Source: Cylindrodendrum hubeiense
Lineage: Eukaryota; Ascomycota; Sordariomycetes; Hypocreales; Nectriaceae
DNA length: 64,000 bases
NCBI GenBank assembly: GCA_014621425.1
Contig: JAANBB010000002.1
Coordinates: 486,425 to 550,424 of the forward strand
Direction: 5' to 3'
Shown here: in pieces, positions 24,350 through 34,235 of the stretch
Numbering within the stretch: position 1 is the stretch's first letter
How the letters are laid out: each line of letters starts with the position of its first letter
Program-made: the position numbers and the translations under genes
Notes under the pieces: model-generated
What the model was told of the DNA's origin: nothing
The model's database searches: none
Seen by the model: the letters and a program-made list of their open reading frames with translations, nothing else

Positions 24350-24961
24350 TCATAGTTCCTTGGGTGGCCGACGAGCCGATTGCCTCCCGCAAGCAACTGT
24401 CGGTAATATCATTTTGCGAAGAGACTTGAAGCTGTAACTTGTGAGATTTGTGACACGACGCGAGGTATGGATGTAATAGAGCGTGGTTACCATATGTACG
24501 GCCTTGATGCCCTCCCTTTCAGCAATTAAAGCTAAATCCCTCCGTAGGCCATTCTGGGCATGAGTCCGTTTGGTTGAACTCGGCCAAGGGTGTCGAGTCC
24601 AGATCAAAATGACAGCACCAGATTCTGGGTAACGATAGAAGGAAAAGATTTGCGGCGACGGAGCGGCAAAATATCCGTCGACAGAGTCGGGCGCAACTTG
24701 TTTGTAGGAGTTGACAAATTGAATCTCGTCTTCCAAATAATCAACCATCTGTGCCGAAATAGAGTGAGCCGCTGGCTTTGCTTTATTTCACTTCTTAGAA
24801 AGGGGAGCGGATTCTCTTACTAGCTGCAGTAATTCCCCTTCTTGCAACTCTCGAAGAGCAGTCTCAGCGCGACCGTCAACCGGCCAAAGTGACCTGTTCG
24901 CCCCTTGCTCGTTCGGGAGCGGAACAGAAGTAGTTTTGTGCCCAGTTGATTCTGTCGACAT
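24350..24961 (-). CDS. single ADF-H domain protein, twinfilin-like, 179 aa
   Basis: Minus-strand exons 24961–24821 and 24748–24350 join across a 72-nt GT–AG intron to give 179 aa. After a short leader, the run SLWPVDGRAETALRELQ…, then MVDYLEDEIQFVN and IFSFYRYPESGAVILIW, resembles the second actin-depolymerising-factor homology domain of fungal twinfilins (FYRY, then a strand where …FIYTCP… is usual). Twinfilin normally has two such domains and about 330–350 aa; here only one is present. The canonical Cys/Pro strand reads WTRHPWP, so actin binding may be altered. It could be a truncated duplicate of the housekeeping gene or a decaying copy. Family assignment is by eye. Confidence 0.5.
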
Positions 24962-25867
24962 TTTTGCTTCGTTATCCTTGTGGTCAATCAAAGAATAGGG
25001 TGTGAACAGCACGAGATTTTTGGTGTGTGTGTATTGTTTGCATTGACTCTTGAGGCTAGATCCACAGAGCGCAAAGGTGTGAGCTTTAGGCTGCAGCTGC
25101 TGCCTCAGGCATGAACAACACCGCCGAAGCCTTGCTAAGAAGTGGTATTGCAACTTCTCAAAGCTTTTATGGTTAACATGAGCTTGTAAGGGGTCGATCC
25201 CGCAGTCATATAAGAGCTTCGTAACATATTGTTAAAAGGCATTGTGAACATAAAATATGATTTACTTGTCATCGAGTTTAACAATGCTACAGAACGAAAG
25301 TTTACTTTCCGATTTCACTTCGTGACAACGTAACAAGTGAATTAATTAATGATATCAAACCCAAATTTTAGCCAAACCCATATGATAATTGAGGGTTAGG
25401 CTAGTAGATACTAGATACTTTCAACCTATCATCTACTGAGATGGACCCGCATACTTACCAGGCAAAAGCAACCACACCCACCAGCCGCAAATTTACTAGC
25501 TTTAGGGTAGCAGAATTGATCTCAATCAAATTCCGAATCATAAAACGACAACCACATCTCAATCTCGCAAGGAATTAACAATCCGGATGAGTAGAATATG
25601 TGGTCATATAACAAGAAGTAAAGTTGTAAAAGAATTAGAGAAATCCGTTGAGAATTAAAGACTGTAGCTTCAGCTTGGCGGGGACGAAAATGTGCCGAAG
25701 ATATAAATATAGACCGCGGCATAAAAGTCTACGAAGATGCACTAGAAAAGCGAAAGTCTGACGGTGTTTTAAATGTCTTTGGTAGCCCCATGAGCTCACG
25801 TGGTATCCCTAGCCCGCAAGCCATCCCCACCCAGCACACTACTTCGTTCTATACAGTCTTTGCACCA
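24962..25867. other. intergenic, AT-rich, nothing recognised
   Basis: The upstream side of the ADF-H-like gene is open for about 60 codons without similarity to twinfilin. The remainder is AT-rich and has no convincing gene. Confidence 0.45.
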
Positions 25868-26705
25868 TTAGTAACATAGGGCACCAAGACGCTCTTCCAC
25901 AAGCCTCAATGGAAAAACGTTATCCGAGGTGATGGGTTTGCCAGTCGCCGTGATATTAAAGGCTCCCCTATTAGATAATATACGCTGCGAAGGTGAAGCT
26001 GGATTATCCTGAGTCGCCGGAAGTAACTGGTACTCGTATCCAATCATAGTAACACTCTCACCATTCTGGGTGATCAGGTTCAATATGAAAATACCACCCG
26101 GACCACTGTACGAGCATTCTCCATCTTTGGCGCCGGTGGCCTCGCTGAAAGAACTGTTGCTGAACACACAAAGTTTGTCCGAACCGGTGGTGAAGCTGAA
26201 CTTGATGGAGATGATTTTAGGGTTGAATAGAGGTTTGTCAGCACTAGGATCAGTGGTGATGTTAACGTCGTATCCGTTGTTTTTCTTGCCAGTGATCTGG
26301 AAAGCATACTCAGAGTCTTTAGGAATGTCTGTGGGGGAAACAGTATAGTTGAGGAGCGTCGAAGGGGGGTCATTAATCTTCTTGAGGTAGCCATTGTCCC
26401 CTTTCATATTATCGATAAACCTCTTCCCGAGGATCTTTTCCGCTTGTTGCATGCTGAAAAAGAGTAGAAATAACAACAAAACCAGCGCAAGCACCATACA
26501 GACTTGCCCAAGGACCGGGATTAGCATGCAGACACTAAACATCCCGATCACTCCGCAAATGACAGACGCCGACTCGAAGACAGTCTGCAGGATCGAGAGA
26601 GTCTTTCCAGCGCCGGAAAGACGGTCCCACTGGTTGAGAATACCCTAGATCAGGAAGGCGACAACAGATGCATCGGCGCATTTCGTGGAGATGGAGAACC
26701 GTCGT
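25868..26705 (-). pseudogene. 3' fragment of a membrane-segment protein, unknown family
   Basis: The intact part (26551–25868, 227 aa) begins inside a strongly hydrophobic double segment (MLIPVLGQVCMVLALVLLLFLLFF). A soluble, Ser/Asn-rich domain follows, with CVFSNSSF and CSYSGPGG. The frame remains protein-like upstream (NQWDRLSGAGKTLSILQ), then meets TAG at about 26646–26648, while the same frame continues further upstream to an ATG near 26705 (MRRRFSIST). Either the TAG marks the end of an intron of a larger gene or it is a nonsense mutation. The 5' part of the expected gene is not found before the tRNA. I do not recognise the family; the layout, a membrane hairpin before a C-terminal β-rich domain, suggests the tail of a large multidomain protein. 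Confidence 0.45.
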
Positions 26706-26877
26706 CTCATTCTACCCAGAACGAGGTTTCTTGCTTGGGTATTTTCTCCAAGTAGACCATTTCCCTGATCCGAGTCTTTTCTAGGCCGCGCACGTGGACC
26801 GAAACTTTGACAAGGGCCCTAAGAAAGACCAAGATGCCCAAAAAAAAGAAATACATGTGTTGATTGACATGTGGCGA

Positions 26878-26949
26878 CTCTCCCGCCGGGAATTGAACCC
26901 GGGTCTCGAGCGTGACAAGCTCGCATACTGACCACTATACTACGGAAGA
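26878..26949 (-). tRNA. tRNA-Asp (GTC)
   Basis: A 72-nt cloverleaf on the minus strand without intron. The 7-bp acceptor stem pairs TCTTCCG with CGGGAGA (one T·G pair), followed by discriminator G as usual for Asp. The D-arm contains TAGTGGTCAGTA. The anticodon stem GCGAG/CTCGC encloses loop CTTGTCACG with anticodon GTC. The T-arm has GGTTCAATTCC. All canonical positions are present. Confidence 0.93.
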
Positions 26950-27569
26950 TTACAGACGCTGAAACGCCTGTGTAGTGAGTTCGATGATCACGTGACAGCT
27001 CTTAATCACTATAAGCCCTCATGGAAAAGAGGGGCTTGCGGCCATCAAAGGGATCCGGATCCGGCGTTGTGACTATGCCGTACTTATCCGGCTTATTACC
27101 GGACCCGGCATGTTATGCCGCCACACGAGGTCTCAATCCAACACCTGCCATAAGCCACCTAGTAGAAGTGGTTACTAATGCCGGTACCCACAAGTATCCA
27201 TTTGCATATCATGCAGGTCACTTCTGTTAGTATATCCACTCGTGTGCTGCCCTTTTCATAACTCTCGGTACTATATCCCCATTTGTAAGAGTCGGTTCCG
27301 CGGAACCTGGGATGGGAGGATGGCAATGAAAACAATCGGCTGCGGAGGGCCGCTCCTCGCCCTTTTCTTCCACGCTGTAACTTAGAGTATTGAGCGTCTC
27401 AACCTCTCCTTGCTTCAATGACAATCTCTACAACCAAATTACATGGGCTCACATAGTGTCCAGTGATAACTGCACTGAATGGAGTCCAAAAATACTCGCA
27501 AGGTAAATTAAATGAACTCGGGTGCTATCATCGCCTGCAGGCCTATGGCTCACCATATCGTTGTGATAC
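26950..27569. other. upstream region of the Zn2Cys6 gene
   Basis: No convincing gene. A small 5' exon of the downstream regulator could lie here, because the zinc cluster begins at residue 4 of the called protein. It contains a perfect 14-bp palindrome, listed separately. Confidence 0.4.
27294..27307. promoter_or_regulatory. GGTTCCGCGGAACC palindrome (PDRE-like core TCCGCGGA)
   Basis: A perfect 14-bp palindrome 263 bp before the called start of the Zn2Cys6 gene. Its core TCCGCGGA equals the yeast pleiotropic drug response element bound by the Zn2Cys6 factors Pdr1/Pdr3. Autoregulation is an inference. Confidence 0.45.
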
Positions 27570-29546
27570 ATGCAGGCTTGCGACCTCTGCTATCGCAAGA
27601 GGATCAAGTGCGATGGCCAGCGACCGCGGTGCTCAAACTGCCAGACATACTCGTGCGAATGTACTCACGAGGCTACCAGCCGGCAGAAGAAGAAGAAAAA
27701 CAAGAAGTCGCCGGCCCCAGCCAATTGCCGCAGACAAGAGCAGCAACAAGAACAAAGACAGCAACCAGAGACTCATGATGTACGAGTACAGCAACAACAA
27801 GTCGGCCCACTCCGTCCTGTGCAGCAGAGCATCGAACAGGAACAGGCCATAGACGCGTCTCTTTTGGCAGAGAACCATGAACCTTTACTCGCGCCACCGA
27901 TGCCAGTCGCAGTCAGTGATCAACAATTACAAGTGTCGATTCTATCCAGTCCTCTGTTGTCTTTTCCGCCGGCACATGCACATGCACCTGCACCTACACC
28001 TACACTTACACCTACACCTACATGTAGTCGGCAGCTCAGGGAGCTTGAGCTGCCATCTGAGGAGATTGTGCGCCACGTCATCGACGTCTACCTGGCCACG
28101 TTCAACAGTATCCTGCCCCTCTTCCATCCTCAGTGCCTGTATCGGACCGTGGACAATTGGTACCGCCAGCCGTCAGACTCACAGCGAAGGCAACATGAAC
28201 CGTCATCCTGGGCCGCCATCAACGTCGCCCTCGCCCTGGCTCAATGTCATGGCCCCGGCAACCTGAGCCCCGTCGCTGCCCAGGCCATGAGCGTTGCTGA
28301 GTGCCTCGAAAACGCCCAGTCTGTTCTTACCGAAGTTCTCGCCGGAGACATGGATCTGCAACATGTCCAGATTCTCCTCGGCCTGGGCATCCTCTTCCTG
28401 GGTGCCAGGCCAGATGACGTCCGCGTGGCTATGATGTTCGTGTCAACAGCCATGAGGCTCGCGCAGGCCATGGGCATGCACCGCAGGGACTATTACGACA
28501 ACGATTACGCTTACCATTACGAGGGCGCCGCGTCGCCCGAGGCCATCCAGCGAAGGCGTGTCTTCTGGATCGCCTACATCCTCGACAGGGACGTGGCCGC
28601 GAGGACGAGGCAGGCGCCTATACAGCAGGACGCGGACATGGACCTCGATCTGCCCCCGGATGATGACGCCGGATTTGTCCATATTGGCGATCATGTTGGC
28701 GAGGACACGGACACGGACACAGACACGGGCAGGTTTGGGTTTAACCTGTTTCGCGCCCGTGTCGAGCTCGCGCAGATCCAAGGCCGTGTATACGACTGTG
28801 CCTTGTCCGTCCGGGCGAGCTGCATAGATCCCGGCGAGTCGGCCAGGCTCGCCCAGAGCATCAGGCTCTCCATCCAACAGTGGAAGGCTCGGCTGCCGGC
28901 AGCCCTCAGCGTGGACGTCCTGTCATTGTTGTCCCAAGTTGACACTGACAATAATAATAATAGCGTGCCTTACCTGCCGGCGGCCATGTGCTATATGCAC
29001 TCCTTGATCATTGTGTGCCTCGGGCAGCTGTGCCGCGTCAACTCGATGGACTTCCACTGGATCGAAAAGGTTCTTTCGTACGCTCGCGGCATAGGCAACG
29101 GCATAGGCGACGGAAAGACAACGCCCTCCTCCCCCTCCTCCTCCTCGCATGCCCCTTGTTTCTCTTCCTCTTCCTCTTTCTCTTCCTCTTTCTCCTCCTT
29201 TGCCTCATCGGTACCGCCACCCCCTCAACCACAAGGCTGGAACGTGCTGGTGAGCGAGTGTCGCGAGTTCATGCGGCTGTTCCAGAGCATCCGCTCGAAG
29301 CATCCCACATTCGTCAACGTCCAGCTGTGCCCCTTCGCGTCAGGCCTCCTCTGCCTGTCTGTCAACTCGTTCCTCAATTTTGAAGACGGCAACAGGCTGA
29401 CTGATCAGCGTCTCATGACAGGGGCTGCCGGTATTCTAGGCCAGGTAAAGGAGCAGACCCAGTTAGGAACTGTCTCCAAGGTACTAGAAGTGTATGCGGA
29501 GCTTGACTGGCATCTGATGTTGCTGACTACCGGGCTCGTGACGTGA
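27570..29546 (+). CDS. Zn2Cys6 fungal transcription factor, 658 aa
   Basis: A single long frame of 658 aa. Residues 4–31 carry the binuclear zinc cluster C-X2-C-X6-C-X6-C-X2-C-X6-C (C4, C7, C14, C21, C24, C31) with KRIKCDGQRPRCSNC. A Lys-rich patch (KKKKNKK) and a Gln-rich segment (about 57–95) follow. Residues about 155–400 match the fungal-specific transcription factor regulatory domain: LFHPQCLYRTVDNW, then ARPDDVRVAMMF, AMRLAQAMGMHRRD and RRRVFWIAYILDRDVA. Two low-complexity blocks (PAHAHAPAPTPTLTPTPT; a Ser/Phe run near residue 530) look expandable. It is a nuclear DNA-binding regulator. The called start leaves only three residues before the first Cys, and CAG stands exactly at the zinc-cluster edge, so a spliced upstream exon is possible. 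Confidence 0.88.
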   Translation: MQACDLCYRKRIKCDGQRPRCSNCQTYSCECTHEATSRQKKKKNKKSPAPANCRRQEQQQEQRQQPETHDVRVQQQQVGPLRPVQQSIEQEQAIDASLLAENHEPLLAPPMPVAVSDQQLQVSILSSPLLSFPPAHAHAPAPTPTLTPTPTCSRQLRELELPSEEIVRHVIDVYLATFNSILPLFHPQCLYRTVDNWYRQPSDSQRRQHEPSSWAAINVALALAQCHGPGNLSPVAAQAMSVAECLENAQSVLTEVLAGDMDLQHVQILLGLGILFLGARPDDVRVAMMFVSTAMRLAQAMGMHRRDYYDNDYAYHYEGAASPEAIQRRRVFWIAYILDRDVAARTRQAPIQQDADMDLDLPPDDDAGFVHIGDHVGEDTDTDTDTGRFGFNLFRARVELAQIQGRVYDCALSVRASCIDPGESARLAQSIRLSIQQWKARLPAALSVDVLSLLSQVDTDNNNNSVPYLPAAMCYMHSLIIVCLGQLCRVNSMDFHWIEKVLSYARGIGNGIGDGKTTPSSPSSSSHAPCFSSSSSFSSSFSSFASSVPPPPQPQGWNVLVSECREFMRLFQSIRSKHPTFVNVQLCPFASGLLCLSVNSFLNFEDGNRLTDQRLMTGAAGILGQVKEQTQLGTVSKVLEVYAELDWHLMLLTTGLVT

Positions 29547-30084
29547 GAATGAAACATTGATCTTTCCCGTAGAACACATATACATGTAACCTTGTACAAC
29601 AAATATCAATTTCTTTCCAACAATGCTAGTCTAGAAGTAATCAAACCTTCAACTCCTGACAGCAATCATACCCTTTTAAAAACACGAGGAACTCAGAGTT
29701 ACCCTTCCGTGACAAGCGCGTCGTTTGGACAGGAACCTCGTATGGAGATAAATCGGACAAGATAAGACCTACTAGTAATGACAAACCAACGCTCCGATAC
29801 TTTGTACATGTACAAATAGCGATCTGGTCCATGGCTCCGGATACGAGATTCCGCGGAACCGAAATATTGTAAATCAACAAACATGAAAAAGAAAAAAGAA
29901 AAAGAAATTGGTGGCCAACGCAAAGCTCATGCCGCTGGGCATTCAGAGAGTACTTTACAAAGTTAACATCCGCCTGTCACCCTGCGGCCTAGAATCTCAA
30001 CGCCAAAGCCTGTGAATTTGCCTCACCCTGCATCACTCCTAACCCCAAGACAAAGACCAACAAACAAGCTCGAAGCTCAACGAA
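29547..30084. other. intergenic between regulator and NmrA-like gene
   Basis: Contains 3' sequence of the Zn2Cys6 gene and the promoter of the NmrA-like gene, with two TACATGTA octamers and one TCCGCGGA site. I see no gene. Confidence 0.5.
29850..29857. promoter_or_regulatory. TCCGCGGA site upstream of the NmrA-like gene
   Basis: The palindromic octamer, within ATTCCGCGGAACC, lies 228 bp before the NmrA-like start codon. It shares the core of the palindrome upstream of the Zn2Cys6 gene. Confidence 0.4.
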
Positions 30085-31391
30085 ATGCCAACCGCTAAGA
30101 CGACTCGGACCATTGTCGTCACCGGCGCCACGGGTAACCAGGGCGGTGGCGTCGTCCGCGCTCTGCTAGCCTCCGACAAGGACTGGCACATCCGGGCTTT
30201 GACGCGAGACGTGAGCTCGTCCAGGGCCAAAGCACTCCTCGATGAATACTCCCGGGACGCCGAGGCGGGCCGCCTCAGCCTTGTCCCGGGTCACGTTTAT
30301 GACCCGAGCAGCCTTCGGTCGGCGTTTGCTGGGGCTTATGGCGTCTTCGCCATCACCTCCGAAGCCTACCCTGGTAGAGTCTTAGTCGAGGAGGTGGAAA
30401 TGGCCCACGAGGTTGAGGCGGGTCGCAACATGGTCTCAGCTGCCAAAGAGACTGGCGTCGAGCACTTTGTCTTCAGCAGCCTGCCTGATATGGTGAAGAC
30501 GACTGGCGGGCAATTTCCCGGGATTCATCACATGAACAATAAGCACGCCGTTGAGAAGATTGCAAAGGAGCACTTGAGCGGCGTGACTTGTCTTATTCCT
30601 GGTTCGTGCTTCTCGAAAGGCTTACATACATGTAACTTTTGATGACTCTGGGTCTGACAGAAAGCTTCACGTTCTCTACGCAGGTTTCTTTTACACGAAT
30701 ATGAGATGGCCTCAGTACTGTCAGCGACGGTGTAAGTGATATCTACATGTATTCTGCCATTTTCTGGTGGTATATATGATGTGGTTAGTGTGGTTGACCG
30801 ACTGACATGCTCATCATCCTTGGCCAGCGGACGGTATGGTTCGGTTCTGTACTGCCATTCCTAGCAAACAAGTCGCGCAGTGGACCGACCCAAGCTACGA
30901 CATGGGCAGCTTTGCCGCAAGTAAGTCAAATACATGTACACAATCTAATCCCATCATCCCCTCACTCTCTGCACGCGGCTTTCCTGTCCAGAGCACTGTA
31001 CAGAGGTAACGATAGTACTGACCGTGGCTATGCAGAAGTGTTTGATCTGGGAGTCGACAAGACTACGGGCAAGACATATCTCGTCATGAGCCCGCTCATC
31101 ACCCCTGACGAAATGGCCGAGACGTTCACGAGACTCACCGGCCAGCCTGCGGCTCACGATCCCATCAGCCCCGAAGAGTTTGGCGAGATGACGGCCCCCT
31201 TTGTCGGCCCTGCCTTCAAATCGGATGCGCAGCAGATGATGGAATGGGCCTCCGTGACGCCAGCGGACAAGACTTGCTTCGGAGCCATGGACCTGCACGA
31301 GAAGATGAATGATTCGTTCGAGGAGCTGGGGTTAAAGGCGAGCACTTTTGAGGATTGGCTTCGGCGCAGCGGGTGGAAGGGACCTGAGTGA
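30085..31391 (+). CDS. NmrA-like NAD(P)-binding protein, 337 aa
   Basis: Exons 30085–30601, 30684–30731, 30828–30920 and 31036–31391 give 337 aa in one continuous frame. The N-terminus has the Rossmann motif VTGATGNQGGGVVRALL (residues 12–28), typical of NmrA-like atypical short-chain dehydrogenase-fold proteins. Further family features are YGVFAITS, HFVFSSLPD, GFFYTNMRWPQY after intron 1 and QWTDPSYDMGSFAAKVFDLG across introns 2 and 3. These proteins sense NAD(P) redox state (as NmrA does for the GATA factor AreA) or act as reductases. The catalytic YxxxK of true short-chain dehydrogenases is not evident, so a sensor role is plausible. Every intron contains one TACATGTA octamer. It lies between a regulator and a GST, all on the same strand, which suggests a stress-response neighbourhood. 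Confidence 0.88.
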
Positions 31392-32104
31392 ATGGTTTGA
31401 AAGTCATTAATTGACAGCTTACATATACATGTATTATCAAATGGTTACTTGTAGATTGTGACAATGCACATGCAGCTAATTAAGAGTACATGTAATCGTC
31501 TCCAAATCGATACTGTAACACTAGACCGCTTAGAAATATCTGCAAACTCCTACAATGTGTACGTAGAGGATTTATGTTCAGAATGTGTGCACCGGCCGCT
31601 ACCCCATGCCTCCTATCATGCCTTCAGCATATTTCATGCCCGGACCACCTCCTCACACTTCAGATTAGACAATTTAGACAATCAGGTATTGATATTCGAC
31701 GAGTCTGTTATGATCACGGACCGGCTGCCAAGTCTGATCCGCCAGCTTGAGTCGGATACGGTTGACGCTGCAGCGCCAAGGAGGTTCCACGGAACCACGA
31801 AAACTCTTACATGACCAGAAGGTTCCGTGCATTACAACTCGCCAACCACGGAACATTGACTATTTCTAAGCTTCGCGAGAGGCCCAAGTGTATTAATAAT
31901 TCGAAAGACACACGCAATTGGTCATCTGAATTCCGATAAACCAGTATATAACAAGACAATTCTTCTCATCTAGACAATGCGTTTTCCCCACCAATCACAG
32001 TCGATCATCGTCAAACACTTGCCCAGACTTATCAGGTCAAGTCTGTGTACCTATCAGTTCACACTTAAGACGCGAACACCTTGAACAAACATTCCACTTT
32101 CAAA
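31392..32104. other. intergenic between NmrA-like and GST genes
   Basis: A 118-codon open frame at 31458–31814 has no protein-like features and I do not call it. The region holds two TACATGTA octamers and a cluster of GGTTCC/GGAACC motifs (listed separately). Confidence 0.5.
31783..31854. promoter_or_regulatory. cluster of GGTTCCACGG-type sites upstream of GST gene
   Basis: GGTTCCACGGAACC at 31783–31796 is a near-perfect version of the palindrome seen near the regulator. GGTTCCGTG (31821) and AACCACGGAAC (31844) follow within 60 bp. The cluster is about 250–320 bp before the GST start. Binding by the neighbouring Zn2Cys6 factor is only a hypothesis. Confidence 0.4.
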
Positions 32105-33165
32105 ATGGGTATGAAGACCAATATCACTCTTTACACCGAGGGAACCCCCAACGGCCTCAAGCCTACCATCTTGCTGGCGGAGCTGGGTCTAGAGTATAAG
32201 GTAAGAGCAAACAGCCCCCCAATGAAATGGTCACATAAGGAATCAGCATAGCTGAGTCTAACATCTCTGGTATCCTTGCAGCTCGTCCCGATCAACATCT
32301 TCACCCAGGAGAACAAGGAGCTCTGGTTTGTCAAAATCAACCCCAACGGCCGCATCCCGGCCTTGACCGACGTCGACAAGAATGGCAAGGAGATCCGCAT
32401 CTTCGAGAGCGGTGCCATTCTAGAGTATCTCGTTATCCAGTACGACAAGGACCACAAGATCTCGTATCCCCACAACTCTCCTGAGTACTGGGAGACTGTG
32501 TCATGGGTACGTTTTGATTATTTTCCCGCGACTAGTCTGGGATCTCTCCATGCTGACATAAATTTAAACTTCAAGTTGACGTGGCAGATGGCCGGTGTCG
32601 GTCCCATGCAGGGACAGGCAAATCACTTCGCTAGTAAGGAATCCACCCCCTTCCTGAGTTAACATCTCCGAAACTCCCTACTGAGTACATGTACTGACTA
32701 TCCTCCTACCCGCTAGGGTTCTCCGGCGAGCAGGTCCCTTACGCTCTCAGCCGTTATGTCCATGAGACCCGTCGTCTCTACCGCGTCTTAGACACTCACC
32801 TGGCCGCGAGCCCCTCGGGCTACATCATCGGCGACCGTGTCACCATCGCCGACATTGCCATTTGGCCCTGGGTCGGCGCTTACAGTATGCAATACCCGCT
32901 TTATTGCTGTCTCGTTCGGCTTCACTAACGCGTTTTGTCCCTCCCCCCAGAGTACAGTGGTCTGTCGTCCATTGACGAGTTCCCCCACGTCAAGAAGTGG
33001 CTGTACACACTCCTTGCGCGCCCCGGTTTCGAGGAGGGCCGCAACGCTCCCGGCCCCCACAGGTACCTCAAAATGAACGAGATGTCCGAGGAGGAGCTCA
33101 ACAGCATAGCAGCGTCGCTCGGCACTTGGGTTCTCGATGCCATGAAGTGCGATGCAGAGGCTTGA
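32105..33165 (+). CDS. Ure2-type glutathione S-transferase, 253 aa
   Basis: Exons 32105–32200, 32282–32506, 32576–32633, 32717–32884 and 32951–33165 give 253 aa. The thioredoxin-fold N-domain shows ITLYTEGTPNGLKPTILLAE, KINPNGRIPALTD (cis-Pro) and IFESGAILEYL (the ES pair that contacts the glutathione γ-Glu). The all-helical C-domain shows ARFSGEQVPYALSRY, then DRVTIADIAIWPWV, the conserved N-capping/hydrophobic-staple region. Length and motifs fit fungal Ure2-like GSTs, cytosolic enzymes that conjugate or reduce electrophiles and peroxides. There is no inactivating change. Intron 3 holds a TACATGTA octamer. It is probably stress-inducible, given the regulator and NmrA neighbours (inference). 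Confidence 0.92.
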
Positions 33166-33452
33166 AAGACTCGAGGTAACAAATACACAGAGAGTTAGGA
33201 GAGACGAATTAGAAATGGTCTGGTTTGGAAAGCGATCAAAGTCGGTTCAAGTAGTTCTAAGCTAGCCAAATTACGACCGGTAGTCAGACACAATAGCCAT
33301 TTGCCTGCTCTTTCTTTCCACATGCAGCCTTTTACTTAGTGGAAGGCACACTTCCCTCCTACATCTAACTTCCTTAGCTGCTAATGTTAAGGATTTGGCC
33401 CACCACACACCTATTCTGTTAACACCCTCTTTATCAACCGACCTTCCTTGCG

Positions 33453-34235
33453 ATGGCCTTCGTGCCAGACGCCCCCATCCCCATTGATCTGGGGTCACGA
33501 AATCCTCCGCACCTCCCTCAGAATGCGAGGGCTGCTCTCATCCTGGGTAGCGAATATGACATCTCCGAAGGCCCAGTCTACGGGGAGGCCATAAGCACTC
33601 CAACGCCCGCACCAGGCTCTATCCTCTTGGGAGAAGAGGCCTATTTTGAAGTCAACATGGAAGACATATTCGAAACTGAAGCTTTCCTAGAGGACCCTCT
33701 CGCAGACCTTCTACCGGACCTTCCAGCTCTCCCAGCCCAGCCTGCCCCCCAGCCCGGCCTTCAGATCAGCCAGCCCGGCCCTCAGAGCCCTCAGGGCCCC
33801 CCTAGCAGCGATGTCTTCGAACACAGCAAGACCTCGGAGCCTGCTCTCGCCATTAACCTGTCCGCCGCCACAGCAGGCGTCACACTCGAAAGCCAAGCCA
33901 TCCTAGACGATAAAATGAAGGTCTTTCGGACCTTCTACGCAGCCTTTGACGAAACAGCGAAGCAGTTCCCCACGGGGCGTATGTTCCGCTTTGCCCAGCA
34001 GATGTCGCAGAGCTTCCTCAGCCACTGGGTAAGTGCCCTGAATGGCAATAGCCAGCCTCAACCGCAATTGCAACACCAATTGCAGCCACAGCCGCGGCTG
34101 CCAGCAGCCCAAAAGCCCGTCCGATCATACACCTCTGCGCTCACAACAGACCTCCCGATCCGCCGCGCCGCGGCTCCCGGATTCGACGACTTCCAGCCAG
34201 CCCGAACCCGTGGGAATGCCCCTGACCCCCAATAA
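33453..34235 (+). CDS. LINE-like ORF1 / retroelement-derived protein, 5' part un-RIPped
   Basis: A 260-aa frame of normal GC content, starting MAFVPDAPIPIDL. It has a long Pro/Gln/Ala-rich middle (LPAQPAPQPGLQ…), a helical part (KMKVFRTFYAAFDETAKQF to FLSHWVSAL) and a Gln-rich stretch before AQKPVRSYTSAL. This layout resembles ORF1 of fungal Tad-type LINEs, which precede an RNA-binding/zinc-knuckle part. Right at 34235 the frame stops, and the following sequence becomes AT-rich with numerous TAA/TAG that look like mutated CAA/CAG. The called protein is therefore probably the un-mutated beginning of a longer ORF1. The alternative is an unrelated host gene abutting a RIPped region. Confidence 0.5.
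   Translation: MAFVPDAPIPIDLGSRNPPHLPQNARAALILGSEYDISEGPVYGEAISTPTPAPGSILLGEEAYFEVNMEDIFETEAFLEDPLADLLPDLPALPAQPAPQPGLQISQPGPQSPQGPPSSDVFEHSKTSEPALAINLSAATAGVTLESQAILDDKMKVFRTFYAAFDETAKQFPTGRMFRFAQQMSQSFLSHWVSALNGNSQPQPQLQHQLQPQPRLPAAQKPVRSYTSALTTDLPIRRAAAPGFDDFQPARTRGNAPDPQ

Larger units (their letters stand above)
28019..32693. repeat. dispersed TACATGTA octamer, nine copies
   Basis: The 8-bp palindrome occurs at 28019, 29581, 29815, 30627, 30744, 30931, 31426, 31487 and 32686. Eight of nine are non-coding: one in each of the three introns of the NmrA-like gene, one in an intron of the GST gene, and the rest in intergenic or untranslated sequence. I noticed no comparable density elsewhere in the window. 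Confidence 0.7.

Noticed and set aside
31458..31814. 118-codon open frame between the NmrA-like and GST genes
   Set aside because: No family resemblance and no codon-like pattern. It covers regulatory-type palindromes and looks non-coding.
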